A DNA stretch of 64,000 nt from Bradyrhizobium arachidis (lineage in GTDB: Bacteria > Pseudomonadota > Alphaproteobacteria > Rhizobiales > Xanthobacteraceae), in contig NZ_CP030050.1 in the NCBI RefSeq assembly GCF_015291705.1, positions 496,001 through 560,000 of the forward strand. The letters are read 5' to 3'. Shown here piece after piece: positions 44,529 to 52,638 of this stretch (position 1 is the first letter of the stretch; every line of letters begins with the position of its first letter). The notes under the pieces were generated by a model. The model made no database searches, was not told where the DNA came from, and was given only the letters and a program-made list of their open reading frames with translations. A program made the position numbers and the translations under genes.

Positions 44529-44576
44529 GTTGACGGCCGGCCGGCTCCGGTCCAAAATAGTTGCACGTGAGACTAT
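44529..44576 (+). promoter_or_regulatory. Candidate promoter with overlapping MarR operator
   Basis: TTGACG (44530-44535) and CAAAAT (44553-44558) are 17 bp apart and fit a sigma-70 type promoter toward the hydroxylase gene. The 20-bp imperfect palindrome ATAGTTGCACGTGAGACTAT (44557-44576, 16 of 20 positions symmetric, CACGTG core) overlaps the -10 end. A MarR dimer bound there would block transcription. Prediction by eye only. Confidence 0.5.
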
Positions 44577-44618
44577 CTAGCAGATCAGTCCTCTCCTGAC
44601 CAGAGCCGAGGTTAGCGC

Positions 44619-46238
44619 ATGGCGCAGGCCAATACGCAAAAGGCCAAAACCCAGTTCGGCTATCGCCGCCACCCCGACCAGGATCGCCCCGGCCCAAATC
44701 CGGCCGAGCATCCGGTGGTGGTCGTCGGCGCCGGCCCGGTGGGGCTGTCGCTGGCGATCGATCTCGCCCAGCGCGGCCAGCGCGTCGTCCTTCTGGATGA
44801 TGCCGACCGCATCGGCGAGGGCTCGCGCGCGATCTGCTTCTCGAAGCGTTCGCTCGAATATTGGGACCGGCTCGGTGTCGCCGACCGCATGGTCGAGAAG
44901 GGCGTGGTCTGGAGCGTCGGCCGCATCTTTCATGGCGAGTCCCAGCTCTATCAGTTCAACCTGCTGCCCGAGGACGGTCATAAGCGGCCGGCCTTCATCA
45001 ACCTCCAGCAATATTACGCCGAGGCCTATCTGGTCGACCGCATCGGCGATCTGCCCGCGATCGACCTGCGCTGGCGCAACAAGGTGACGGCGCTGGAGAG
45101 CCGCAACGATTCCGTGGCGCTGACGATTGATACGCCGGAGGGCGCCTATCGCCTGCACGCGCAATATGTCGTCGCCTGCGACGGGGCGCGCTCCTCGTTG
45201 CGGCAGATGGTCGGCGCCGAGTTTGCCGGCCAGGTGTTCGAGGATCAGTTCCTGATCGCCGACGTCAAGATGACGGCGGAATTCCCGACCGAGCGCTGGT
45301 TCTGGTTCGATCCGCCGTTCCATGCGGGACGCTCGGCGCTGCTGCACCGGCAGCCCGACGATGTCTGGCGCATCGACCTCCAGCTCAATCGCTACGCCGA
45401 TCCCGTGGTCGAGAAGAAGCCGGAGAACGTGCGGCCGCGGATCGCGCGCATGCTCGGCCACGACAAGTTCGATTTCGAGTGGATCTCGCTCTACAAATTC
45501 CAGTGCCGGCGGATGGACCGCTTCATCCACGGCCGCGTGATCTTTGCCGGCGATTCCGCGCATCAGGTCTCGCCGTTCGGCGCACGCGGCGCAAACTCGG
45601 GGCTCGAGGACGCCGAGAATCTCTCCTGGAAGCTCGACCGCGTACTCCGTGGCACTTCGCCGGCGAGCCTGCTCGAGAGCTACCATCTCGAACGGAGCTT
45701 CGCGGCGGACGAAAACATCCGCGAATCCACCCGCTCGACCGATTTCATGGCGCCGAACTCGCATCAGGAGGCGCGGCTGCGCAAGGCGGTGCTGTCGCTC
45801 GCCAAGGAGACCGAGTTCGGCAAGCGTATGGTCAATGGCGGCCGGCTCTCGGTGCCGTGCAGCTATGACTCGCCGCTGTCATCGCCCGACGCAGATGCGT
45901 GGCGCGGTGGCCCGTCTCCCGGCTGTTCCATGCTCGACGCCCCCGTTGCCGGCGAGCAGGCCTATCTGACCGATGCGTTCCGCAAAGGTGGAACGGATTT
46001 CACCTTGCTGTCGTTCAGGAACGGAGCGGCGATCGATGCGCCGGGAGGCCTGAAGGATATTCGCGTCGGTGGCGAGGGCGGACTTGCCGATCCCCAGGGC
46101 CTGGTCGCAAAGCGCTACGACGCCGCGCCGGGCGCAGCCTACCTGCTCAGGCCCGATGGCTATGTCGCGGCGCGCTTCCGCCATCCGACGCGCGAGGCGA
46201 TTGCGGCGGCGCTGTCGCGCGCCACAGGCGTCAATTGA
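44619..46238 (+). CDS. FAD-dependent aromatic hydroxylase (MhpA/PheA-type flavoprotein monooxygenase)
   Basis: A 539-residue group A flavin monooxygenase. The ADP-binding GxGxxG (VVVGAGPVGLSLAIDLAQRG), the DG motif (VACDGARSSLR) and the FAD ribityl GD motif (GRVIFAGDSAHQVSPFGARG) are all present; a thioredoxin-like C-terminal domain follows. Such enzymes hydroxylate phenols using NAD(P)H and O2. As the first gene of a homogentisate operon it may make homogentisate from 3-hydroxyphenylacetate (MhaA-like), giving a second entry besides 4-hydroxyphenylpyruvate; this is inference. Divergent from marR. The next gene starts 9 bp after its stop. Confidence 0.87.
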   Translation: MAQANTQKAKTQFGYRRHPDQDRPGPNPAEHPVVVVGAGPVGLSLAIDLAQRGQRVVLLDDADRIGEGSRAICFSKRSLEYWDRLGVADRMVEKGVVWSVGRIFHGESQLYQFNLLPEDGHKRPAFINLQQYYAEAYLVDRIGDLPAIDLRWRNKVTALESRNDSVALTIDTPEGAYRLHAQYVVACDGARSSLRQMVGAEFAGQVFEDQFLIADVKMTAEFPTERWFWFDPPFHAGRSALLHRQPDDVWRIDLQLNRYADPVVEKKPENVRPRIARMLGHDKFDFEWISLYKFQCRRMDRFIHGRVIFAGDSAHQVSPFGARGANSGLEDAENLSWKLDRVLRGTSPASLLESYHLERSFAADENIRESTRSTDFMAPNSHQEARLRKAVLSLAKETEFGKRMVNGGRLSVPCSYDSPLSSPDADAWRGGPSPGCSMLDAPVAGEQAYLTDAFRKGGTDFTLLSFRNGAAIDAPGGLKDIRVGGEGGLADPQGLVAKRYDAAPGAAYLLRPDGYVAARFRHPTREAIAAALSRATGVN

Positions 46239-46246
46239 GGTTTCGC

Positions 46247-46471
46247 ATGCCGCTTTCGACCAGCTCGAACTTCGCACGCCCCGACGACGCCTTCCGCGCC
46301 ATCGTCGAGGCGCATCGCGGTCTCACCGAGGAGCAGAGCGCCGATTTCGACGCGGCGCTGGTGCTGATCCTCGCCAACCATATCGGCGACATCGACGTGC
46401 TGCGCGAGGCGATTCGGCTCGCGAAGCGCCGCATGATCGACGGCCAGCAGCAACAACAGCAACAACAATAA
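46247..46471 (+). CDS. DUF2783 family small protein with C-terminal poly-Gln
   Basis: A 74-residue protein starting at ATG 46247, ten bases after the hydroxylase stop. The core DDAFRAIVEAHRGLTEEQSADFDAALVLILANHIGD matches the DUF2783 pattern found next to aromatic hydroxylase genes. The last eight residues are all Gln, encoded by a CAG/CAA run (46444-46468), which is likely length-variable. Function unknown; the consistent neighbourhood suggests a helper of the hydroxylase. Confidence 0.82.
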   Translation: MPLSTSSNFARPDDAFRAIVEAHRGLTEEQSADFDAALVLILANHIGDIDVLREAIRLAKRRMIDGQQQQQQQQ

Positions 46472-46506
46472 CCCAGAACCTGAAGCAAAGACTTAAGGAT
46501 GACCTG

Positions 46507-47463
46507 ATGGCGAAGAACTTCGCATCCACCGGCGATCTCTCCGAAAAGAAGATCACCTTCTCCGAGATCGGCACCGATCTCTACGCCTTCACCGCCGAGG
46601 GCGATCCGAACACCGCAATCATCGTCGGCGATGACGGCTGCCTCGTGTTCGACGCGCAATCGACGCCGGCGATGGCGAACAAGGTGATCGAGCGCGTCAA
46701 AGCCGTCACCGACAAGCCGATCAAATATGTCGTGCTGTCGCACTATCACGCCGTGCGCGTGCTTGGCGCCTCCGCCTACAAGGCGCAAGGCATCGTGGCC
46801 TCGCAGGAGACCCATCGGCTGATCGCCGAACGCGGCCAGCAGGATTGGGATTCCGAATACGGCCGCTTCCCGCGCCTGTTCCAGGATGCTGCCAGCATTC
46901 CCGGCCTGACCTGGCCGACGCTGACCTTCGAAGGCGAGATGTCGATCTATCTAGGCAAGCGCGAGGTGCGGCTGATGCAGCTCGGCGCGGGTCACACCTC
47001 GGGCGACATCGTCGCCTGGGTGCCGGATGCCGAGGTGATGTTCTCCGGCGACCTCATCGAATATCACTCGGCCTGCTATTGCGGCGATGCGCATTTGCGC
47101 GAATGGCCGCTGACGCTGAACGAGATCCGCAACTTCAATCCCAAGGCGATCGCACCAGGCCGCGGCGATGCGCTGAAGGGCGTTGGCACGGTGCGCGAGG
47201 CCATCGCGATGACGCGTGACTTCGTCACCTCGCTTTATGGCGCGGCCGAGATCTCGGTCGCCAAGGGACGTACGCTGAAGGAATCGATGGCGGCGACGCG
47301 CGAGGTGATGGACCCGAAGTTTTCCAGCTTCGCCATCTACGAGCACTGCCTGCCGTTCAACGTGTCGCGTGCCTATGACGAGGCGTCGGGGATCGACGAT
47401 CCCGTGATCTGGACCGACAAGCGCGACCAGGAAATGTGGGCCGCCCTGCAAGGAGGAGGATAG
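46507..47463 (+). CDS. MBL-fold hydrolase with a degenerate metal motif
   Basis: A 318-residue metallo-beta-lactamase fold protein of the homogentisate operon. The first metal motif reads [13 protein letters not shown], keeping both His of HxH but with Val and Arg where Asp and His are normal; [25 protein letters not shown] keeps the third His and the bridging Asp. It may bind a single metal or none. ATG 46507 begins right after the DUF2783 gene and precedes [11 protein letters not shown]. Similar proteins recur beside flavin hydroxylases in rhizobial clusters as far as I recall; its reaction is unknown. Confidence 0.8.
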   Translation: MAKNFASTGDLSEKKITFSEIGTDLYAFTAEGDPNTAIIVGDDGCLVFDAQSTPAMANKVIERVKAVTDKPIKYVVLSHYHAVRVLGASAYKAQGIVASQETHRLIAERGQQDWDSEYGRFPRLFQDAASIPGLTWPTLTFEGEMSIYLGKREVRLMQLGAGHTSGDIVAWVPDAEVMFSGDLIEYHSACYCGDAHLREWPLTLNEIRNFNPKAIAPGRGDALKGVGTVREAIAMTRDFVTSLYGAAEISVAKGRTLKESMAATREVMDPKFSSFAIYEHCLPFNVSRAYDEASGIDDPVIWTDKRDQEMWAALQGGG

Positions 47464-47465
47464 TC

Positions 47466-48812
47466 ATGAACATCAATACCTCGCCTGATCAGATCGTCCG
47501 CAGCTCGGCGCAGGTGACGCCGGGCTACATGTCCGGCTTCGGCAACAGTTTTGAGACCGAGGCGCTGCCGGGCGCGCTGCCGATCGGCCGCAACTCGCCG
47601 CAGCGCTGCGCCTACGGCCTCTATGCCGAGCAACTGTCGGGCTCGCCCTTCACCGCACCGCGCGGCACCAACGAGCGCTCCTGGCTTTATCGCATCCGTC
47701 CCTCGGTGAAGCATTCCGGGCGCTTCGAGAAGGTCGATGCCGGCCTGTGGCGCTCGGCGCCGTGCCATGAACACGACCTGCCGATCGCGCAGCTGCGCTG
47801 GGACCCGACGCCGCTGCCGAAGGAGGAGGTGACGTTCCTCCAGGGCGTGCAGACCATGGCCACGGCGGGGGATGTGAACACGCAGGCAGGCATGGCCGCG
47901 CATGTCTATCTCATCACCAAGTCGATGGTGGACCAGCACTTCTACAATGCCGACGGCGAACTGCTGTTCGTGCTCCAGCAGGGCAATTTGCGCCTCGCCA
48001 CCGAGTTCGGCCGCATCGATGCCGAGCCCGGCGAGATCATCGTGATCCCGCGCGGCGTGAAGTTCCGCGTCGAGATTCCGAACGGGCCTGCGCGCGGCTA
48101 TCTCTGCGAAAACTACGGCGGCGCCTTCACGTTGCCGGAGCGCGGGCCGATCGGCGCCAATTGCCTCGCCAATGCGCGCGACTTCTTGACGCCGGTCGCA
48201 AACTACGAGGACAAGGACACGCCGACCGAGCTGTTCGTGAAATGGGGCGGCTCGCTGTTCAAGACGACCCTGCCGCATTCGCCGATCGACGTCGTCGCCT
48301 GGCACGGCAATTACGCGCCCTACAAATACGATCTGCGCGCGTTCTCGCCGGTCGGCGCGATCAGCTTCGACCATCCCGATCCGTCGATCTTCACGGTGCT
48401 GACCTCGCCGTCCGAGACTGCGGGCACGGCGAATATCGATTTCGTGATCTTCCCCGAGCGCTGGATGGTCGCCGACAACACCTTCCGGCCGCCGTGGTAT
48501 CACATGAACATCATGAGCGAGTTCATGGGCCTGATCTACGGCGTCTACGATGCCAAGCCGCAAGGCTTCGTGCCCGGCGGCATCTCACTGCACAATTGCA
48601 TGCTGCCGCACGGCCCCGATCGCGACGCGTTCGAGCACGCCAGCAACGGCGAGCTGAAGCCGGTGAAGCTGACCGGCACCATGGCCTTCATGTTCGAAAC
48701 CCGCTATCCGCAGCGCGTCACGGAGCATGCCGCGAAGTCCTCGACACTCCAGGATGATTACGCGGATTGCTGGAAGGGCCTGGAGAAACGGTTCGATCCG
48801 AACAAGCCGTAA
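47466..48812 (+). CDS. hmgA: Homogentisate 1,2-dioxygenase
   Basis: A 448-residue cupin-type Fe(II) dioxygenase that cleaves homogentisate to maleylacetoacetate in tyrosine/phenylalanine breakdown. N-terminal [19 protein letters not shown], substrate-loop [25 protein letters not shown] and the metal-ligand region [20 protein letters not shown] (His and Glu) plus HGPD are typical; length matches the family. ATG 47466 follows GGAGGAGGA. It is in the operon behind the metallo-hydrolase (2 bp gap) and followed by fahA after a palindromic repeat. Confidence 0.97.
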   Translation: MNINTSPDQIVRSSAQVTPGYMSGFGNSFETEALPGALPIGRNSPQRCAYGLYAEQLSGSPFTAPRGTNERSWLYRIRPSVKHSGRFEKVDAGLWRSAPCHEHDLPIAQLRWDPTPLPKEEVTFLQGVQTMATAGDVNTQAGMAAHVYLITKSMVDQHFYNADGELLFVLQQGNLRLATEFGRIDAEPGEIIVIPRGVKFRVEIPNGPARGYLCENYGGAFTLPERGPIGANCLANARDFLTPVANYEDKDTPTELFVKWGGSLFKTTLPHSPIDVVAWHGNYAPYKYDLRAFSPVGAISFDHPDPSIFTVLTSPSETAGTANIDFVIFPERWMVADNTFRPPWYHMNIMSEFMGLIYGVYDAKPQGFVPGGISLHNCMLPHGPDRDAFEHASNGELKPVKLTGTMAFMFETRYPQRVTEHAAKSSTLQDDYADCWKGLEKRFDPNKP

Positions 48813-48818
48813 TTGTTT

Positions 48819-48916
48819 CGTCATTCCGGGATGCGCCGAAGGCGCAGGCCCGGAATCCATAACCACGAGCGTGAGTATGGATTCCGGGCTCGCGCTCCGC
48901 GCGCCCCGGAATGACG
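48819..48916. repeat. Palindromic intergenic repeat (cgtcattccgggg family)
   Basis: cgtcattccgggatgcgcc at the left, gcgccccggaatgacg at the right; inner arms cggaatccataac / tatggattccgg. It interrupts the hmgA-fahA interval (139 bp) yet both genes read the same way. Confidence 0.85.
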
Positions 48917-48951
48917 GCGGAGAGAGTTTCAAAAAATCCGGCAGGAAACCA

Positions 48952-50223
48952 ATGCCCCACCCCAACGACCCCAGCCTCCGCTCCTTCATCGAGGTCGATC
49001 CCGCCTCCGATTTCCCGATCCAGAACCTGCCCTATGGCGTGTTCTCGACCGCGGCCAATCCGACGCCGCGGGTTGGCGTCGCCATCGGCAATTACGTGCT
49101 CGATCTCTGGGAGCTCGAGCAGGATTCGCGACTCGACGTCGGGCTGCTCGGCGTGTTCTCCGGGCCCTCGCTCAATTCCTTCATGGCGCTCGGACCGAAA
49201 GTCTGGACCAGGACGCGCGCGCGCATCAGCGAGCTGTTGCGTGCGGATTATCCCGAGCTGCGCGACAACGAGGAGCTGCGGAAGCAGGCGCTGGTGCCGA
49301 TGCGAGATGCAAGATTGCATCTGCCGTTCGCAGTGTCCGGCTACACCGACTTCTATTCCTCGAAGGAGCACGCCACCAATGTCGGCGTGATGTTCCGCGG
49401 CAAGGACAATGCGTTGCAGCCGAACTGGCTGCACATGCCGATCGCCTATAACGGCCGCGCCTCCACCGTCGTGGTCTCCGGCACCAAGGTGAAGCGCCCG
49501 CGCGGGCAGCTGAAGCCGCCGAATGTGGACGTGCCGAGCTTCGGTCCGTGCAAGCGGCTCGATTTCGAGCTGGAGATGGGCGTCGTGGTCGGTCAGCCTT
49601 CGCCGATGGGCGGCATGCTCACGGAGAGCCAGGCCGAAGAGATGATCTTCGGCTTCGTGCTGCTCAACGACTGGAGCGCGCGCGACATCCAGCAATGGGA
49701 GTATGTCCCGCTCGGGCCGTTCCTGGCGAAAGCGTTCGCGACCTCGATCAGTCCGTGGGTGGTGACACGCGAGGCGCTGGAGTCGTTCCGCCTGAACGGG
49801 CCGGAGCAGGAGCCCGTGCCGCTGGATTATCTCAAGCAGGCGGGGCCACAGAACTACGATGTCGAGCTCGACGTCTCCTTGCGCGCCGCCGGTGCCAACG
49901 CGCCTGCCAGCATCAGCCGCACCAATTTCAAATACATGTACTGGTCCTCGGTGCAGCAGTTGATGCACCACGCCTCCTCCGGCTGCGCCATGAATGTCGG
50001 CGATCTCCTCGGCAGCGGCACCATCTCAGGTCCCGAGAAGAGCCAGCGCGGCAGCCTGCTCGAGATCAGCTGGAACGGCACCGAGCCGGCCGAGCTGCCC
50101 GGTGGCGCCAAGCGTTCGTTCCTCGAAGACGGCGACAGCCTCGTGATGCGCGGCTGGTGTCAGGGCAACGGCTATCGCGTCGGGTTCGGCGAGGTCGAAG
50201 GGACGATTCTGGCGGCGGAGTAA
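48952..50223 (+). CDS. fahA: Fumarylacetoacetase
   Basis: A 423-residue hydrolase that splits fumarylacetoacetate to fumarate and acetoacetate, the last step of the homogentisate route. The metal-ligand residues are visible in GYTDFYSSKEHATNVG (Asp), DFELEMGVVVG (two Glu) and LLNDWSARDIQQWEY (Asp), and the catalytic His is in KEHATNVG. ATG 48952 lies after the repeat; no strong ribosome site is seen. Maleylacetoacetate isomerase, needed between HmgA and this enzyme, is not in the window. Confidence 0.96.
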   Translation: MPHPNDPSLRSFIEVDPASDFPIQNLPYGVFSTAANPTPRVGVAIGNYVLDLWELEQDSRLDVGLLGVFSGPSLNSFMALGPKVWTRTRARISELLRADYPELRDNEELRKQALVPMRDARLHLPFAVSGYTDFYSSKEHATNVGVMFRGKDNALQPNWLHMPIAYNGRASTVVVSGTKVKRPRGQLKPPNVDVPSFGPCKRLDFELEMGVVVGQPSPMGGMLTESQAEEMIFGFVLLNDWSARDIQQWEYVPLGPFLAKAFATSISPWVVTREALESFRLNGPEQEPVPLDYLKQAGPQNYDVELDVSLRAAGANAPASISRTNFKYMYWSSVQQLMHHASSGCAMNVGDLLGSGTISGPEKSQRGSLLEISWNGTEPAELPGGAKRSFLEDGDSLVMRGWCQGNGYRVGFGEVEGTILAAE

Positions 50224-50259
50224 TGGCCGCGCGTGCAGTCTCGTAGCGCGCTCCGGTGT

Positions 50260-50338
50260 CGTAGGGTGGGCAAAGGCGCGAGAGCGCCGTGCCCACCATC
50301 TGCTTGTGGTGGGCACGCTTCGCTTTGCCCACCCTACG
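50260..50338. repeat. Palindromic intergenic repeat (cgtagggtgggcaaag family, copy 4)
   Basis: cgtagggtgggcaaaggcgc at the left, gcgctttgcccaccctacg-type right arm; inner arms gtgcccacca / tggtgggcac are adjacent. Lies between the convergent fahA and DUF1272 genes and probably ends both transcripts. Confidence 0.88.
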
Positions 50339-50342
50339 AGAC

Positions 50343-50654
50343 CTATCGTTTCTCCGGCGGCACGTCGCGTACCCGCGCGCAATGCGCCGCGACATCCTCC
50401 ACGCTGTACTTCAGATGCACCCGCTTGTCGGACGGCGCCTGCTTGCTCGTGCACACGCCCGGCCGCCATTCCTGCGTCGGCCTGATCGGGCGCGGAGCAA
50501 AACCGCCGCCGCAATTCGGGCAGACGTTGGAGAGCTTGGTCTCGACGCAGTCCGCGCAGAACGTGCATTCATAGGAGCAGATCCGCGCGTCCGTTGCATC
50601 AGGCGGCAGGTCGCGGTCGCAATATTCGCAGTTCGGTCGAAGCTGGAGGGCCAT
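50343..50654 (-). CDS. DUF1272 zinc-ribbon-like small protein
   Basis: A 103-residue protein with Cys clusters CEYCDRDLPPDA, ICSYECTFCADCVE and NVCPNCGGGF, matching the DUF1272 pattern. The four-Cys pairs should bind zinc. The C-terminal tail (HLKYSVEDVAAHCARVRD) is not part of the ribbon. Function unknown. It is divergent-free and convergent with fahA. Confidence 0.9.
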   Translation of the reverse strand: MALQLRPNCEYCDRDLPPDATDARICSYECTFCADCVETKLSNVCPNCGGGFAPRPIRPTQEWRPGVCTSKQAPSDKRVHLKYSVEDVAAHCARVRDVPPEKR

Positions 50655-50725
50655 GGCTAAATCTCCGCAAGCAGGCGATCATCGCAGATCGCGCGCGTAG
50701 CGCGAATGCCGTAGTTCCCTCGATT

Positions 50726-51220
50726 TCAGCCGGGCTTGATCTCCTTCAGCGGCAGCTTTGAGCTTTCCTTGAGACGATCGAGCACGATGGATGAGCGCAC
50801 ATGAGCGACGCTCTGGTGCGGCATCAGCACGTCGTTCACAAGGTTGGAAAGGCCCTTGAGGTCGCGCAGCACCGCCTTGAGCACGTAGTCGGCATCTCCC
50901 GTCAAGGAATAGGCCTCCTGGATCTCGTCGATGCGGTTGACCAGGGCACGGAAGCGCTTTGAATTGTCCGGCGAATGGGTCGCGAGCCCCACCTGGATGA
51001 AGGCGATCACGCCGAAGCCGAGCGCCTCGCTGGAGAGGTCAGCGTGATAGCCCGCGATCACCTTCTCTTCCTCCAGCCGCATCCGCCGCCTCGAGCATTG
51101 CGAGGCCGAGAGGCCCGCGACCTCGGCGAGCTCCTGGTTAGTGAGGCGACCGTCATCCTGGAGCGCGGTCAGGATCTTGAGGTCAAAGGCGTCCACGGAG
51201 ATCATGCGTCTTTTACCCAT
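50726..51220 (-). CDS. Lrp/AsnC family transcriptional regulator
   Basis: A 164-residue regulator with an N-terminal winged helix (FDLKILTALQDDGRLTNQELAEVAGLSASQCSRRRMRLEE) and a C-terminal RAM ligand domain (VIAFIQVGLATHSPDN, then SLTGDADYVLKAVLRDLKGLSNLVND). It is divergent from hpd with 107 bp between starts and probably controls it in response to an amino acid such as tyrosine or phenylalanine; that is inference. ATG 51220 is the longest sensible start, ATG 51205 an alternative. Confidence 0.9.
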   Translation of the reverse strand: MGKRRMISVDAFDLKILTALQDDGRLTNQELAEVAGLSASQCSRRRMRLEEEKVIAGYHADLSSEALGFGVIAFIQVGLATHSPDNSKRFRALVNRIDEIQEAYSLTGDADYVLKAVLRDLKGLSNLVNDVLMPHQSVAHVRSSIVLDRLKESSKLPLKEIKPG

Positions 51221-51224
51221 TTCG

Positions 51225-51239
51225 TGCACGGATCGTGCA
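51225..51239. promoter_or_regulatory. Candidate Lrp operator in the lrp-hpd intergenic region
   Basis: TGCACG (51225-51230) and CGTGCA (51234-51239) are exact inverted arms with a 3-bp spacer, right in front of the lrp-type start codon. It would fit an autoregulatory site for an Lrp/AsnC dimer. Seen by eye only. Confidence 0.45.
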
Positions 51240-51327
51240 TAGGATAGCCAAATCCCGTCTCGTTTGCACGCTCCTCGCGCGTCCGATGAAGGATAGTCCC
51301 TCTCTAGCCGCCATTTGGGAGAACACC

Positions 51328-52446
51328 ATGGGTCCGTTTCCGCACGATGCACCGCCGGCCACAATCACCGCCGACAATCCGATGGGCACCGACGGGTTCG
51401 AGTTCGTCGAATATGCGCATCCCAATCCGGAAGAACTGCACGCGTTGTTCAAGTTGATGGGCTATGCGCCCGTCGCGCGCCACCGGACCAAGAAGATCAC
51501 GGTCTATCGCCAGGGCGACATCAACTATCTCGTCAATGAGGAGCCCGGCACCCACGGCTTCGAGTTCGTCGCCGCCCACGGCCCCTGCGCGCCGTCCATG
51601 GCGTTTCGCGTCGTCGATGCCAAGGCGGCCTATGAGCGCGCGATTGCGCTCGGCGCGGAGCAAGCGGATGTGTCGTCGGCGCAGAAGACGCTCGACGTGC
51701 CCGCGATCAAGGGCATCGGCGGCAGCCTGCTTTATCTCGTCGATCGCTACGGTGCCAAGGGCTCGGCCTATGATGCCGAGTTCGAATGGCTCGGCGAGCG
51801 CGATCCGCGACCCCATGGTGCCGGCCTGTTCTATCTCGACCACCTCACCCACAACGTCCATCGCGGCCGTATGGATGTCTGGGCCGGCTTCTACGAAAAG
51901 CTGTTCAACTTCCGCCAGATCCGCTTCTTCGACATCGAGGGCCGCGCCTCCGGCCTGTTCTCGCGGGCGCTGACTAGCCCAGACGGCAAGATCCGGATTC
52001 CGATCAACGAGGACGCCGGCGATTCCGGGCAGATCGAGGAATATCTGAAAACCTACCGCGGCGAAGGCATACAGCACATCGCCTGCGGCTGCCGCGAGAT
52101 CCACGGCACGATCGAAGGCCTGCGCGCCGCCGGCCTGCCCTTCATGCCGTCGCCGCCAGAGACCTATTTCGAGAAGATCGACGCACGCCTGCCCAAGCAC
52201 GGCGAAGACGTCGTACGGTTGCAGCGGAACGGCATCCTGATCGACGGCGAAGGCGTGGTCGATGGCGGCCAGACCAAGGTGCTGCTGCAGATCTTCTCGG
52301 CGAACGCGATCGGCCCGATCTTCTTCGAATTCATCCAGCGCAAGGGCGACGACGGCTTTGGCGAGGGCAATTTCAAGGCCCTGTTCGAGTCGATCGAGGA
52401 GGACCAGATCCGGCGCGGGGTGTTGAAGGTGGGTAACGCGGCGTAG
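51328..52446 (+). CDS. hpd: 4-hydroxyphenylpyruvate dioxygenase
   Basis: A 372-residue Fe(II) dioxygenase that makes homogentisate from 4-hydroxyphenylpyruvate. Iron ligands of the vicinal oxygen chelate fold are visible: His in LDHLTHNV, His in GIQHIACG and Glu in FFEFIQRKG. Start ATG 51328 follows GGGAG with 7-nt spacing. It supplies the substrate of hmgA encoded 2.5 kb upstream on the same strand, and is divergent from the Lrp regulator. Confidence 0.96.
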   Translation: MGPFPHDAPPATITADNPMGTDGFEFVEYAHPNPEELHALFKLMGYAPVARHRTKKITVYRQGDINYLVNEEPGTHGFEFVAAHGPCAPSMAFRVVDAKAAYERAIALGAEQADVSSAQKTLDVPAIKGIGGSLLYLVDRYGAKGSAYDAEFEWLGERDPRPHGAGLFYLDHLTHNVHRGRMDVWAGFYEKLFNFRQIRFFDIEGRASGLFSRALTSPDGKIRIPINEDAGDSGQIEEYLKTYRGEGIQHIACGCREIHGTIEGLRAAGLPFMPSPPETYFEKIDARLPKHGEDVVRLQRNGILIDGEGVVDGGQTKVLLQIFSANAIGPIFFEFIQRKGDDGFGEGNFKALFESIEEDQIRRGVLKVGNAA

Positions 52447-52485
52447 GGCGCCGCGTTAGGCGCGAGCTGCGCCTACATCACCGGT

Positions 52486-52520
52486 GTCGTCCCCGCGAAG
52501 GCGGGGACCCATAACCCCAG
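52486..52520. repeat. Truncated copy of the 178-bp palindromic element
   Basis: gtcgtccccgcgaaggcggggacccataaccccag matches the left end and interior start of the elements at 4728 and 62319 and then breaks off into a cgtagggtgggc-type repeat. Confidence 0.7.
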
Positions 52521-52523
52521 TGT

Positions 52524-52618
52524 CGTATAGGGTGGGCAAAGCGGAGCGTGCCCACCACCTTTATCGAATTGCGGAAAGAACGTGGGCACGGCGCTTCGCG
52601 CCTTTGCCCACCCTACGC
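52524..52618. repeat. Palindromic intergenic repeat (cgtagggtgggcaaag family, copy 5)
   Basis: cgtatagggtgggcaaagcg at the left, cgcctttgcccaccctacgcg at the right. Sits between convergent hpd and the CaiB-family gene. Confidence 0.85.
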
Positions 52619-52638
52619 GATCTTTGCCGGGGCTAGAC

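Noticed and set aside
44509-44697. Longer N-terminus for the MarR protein starting at 44697
   Set aside because: It would run through the promoter region and the start of the divergent hydroxylase gene, and lacks similarity to MarR N-termini.
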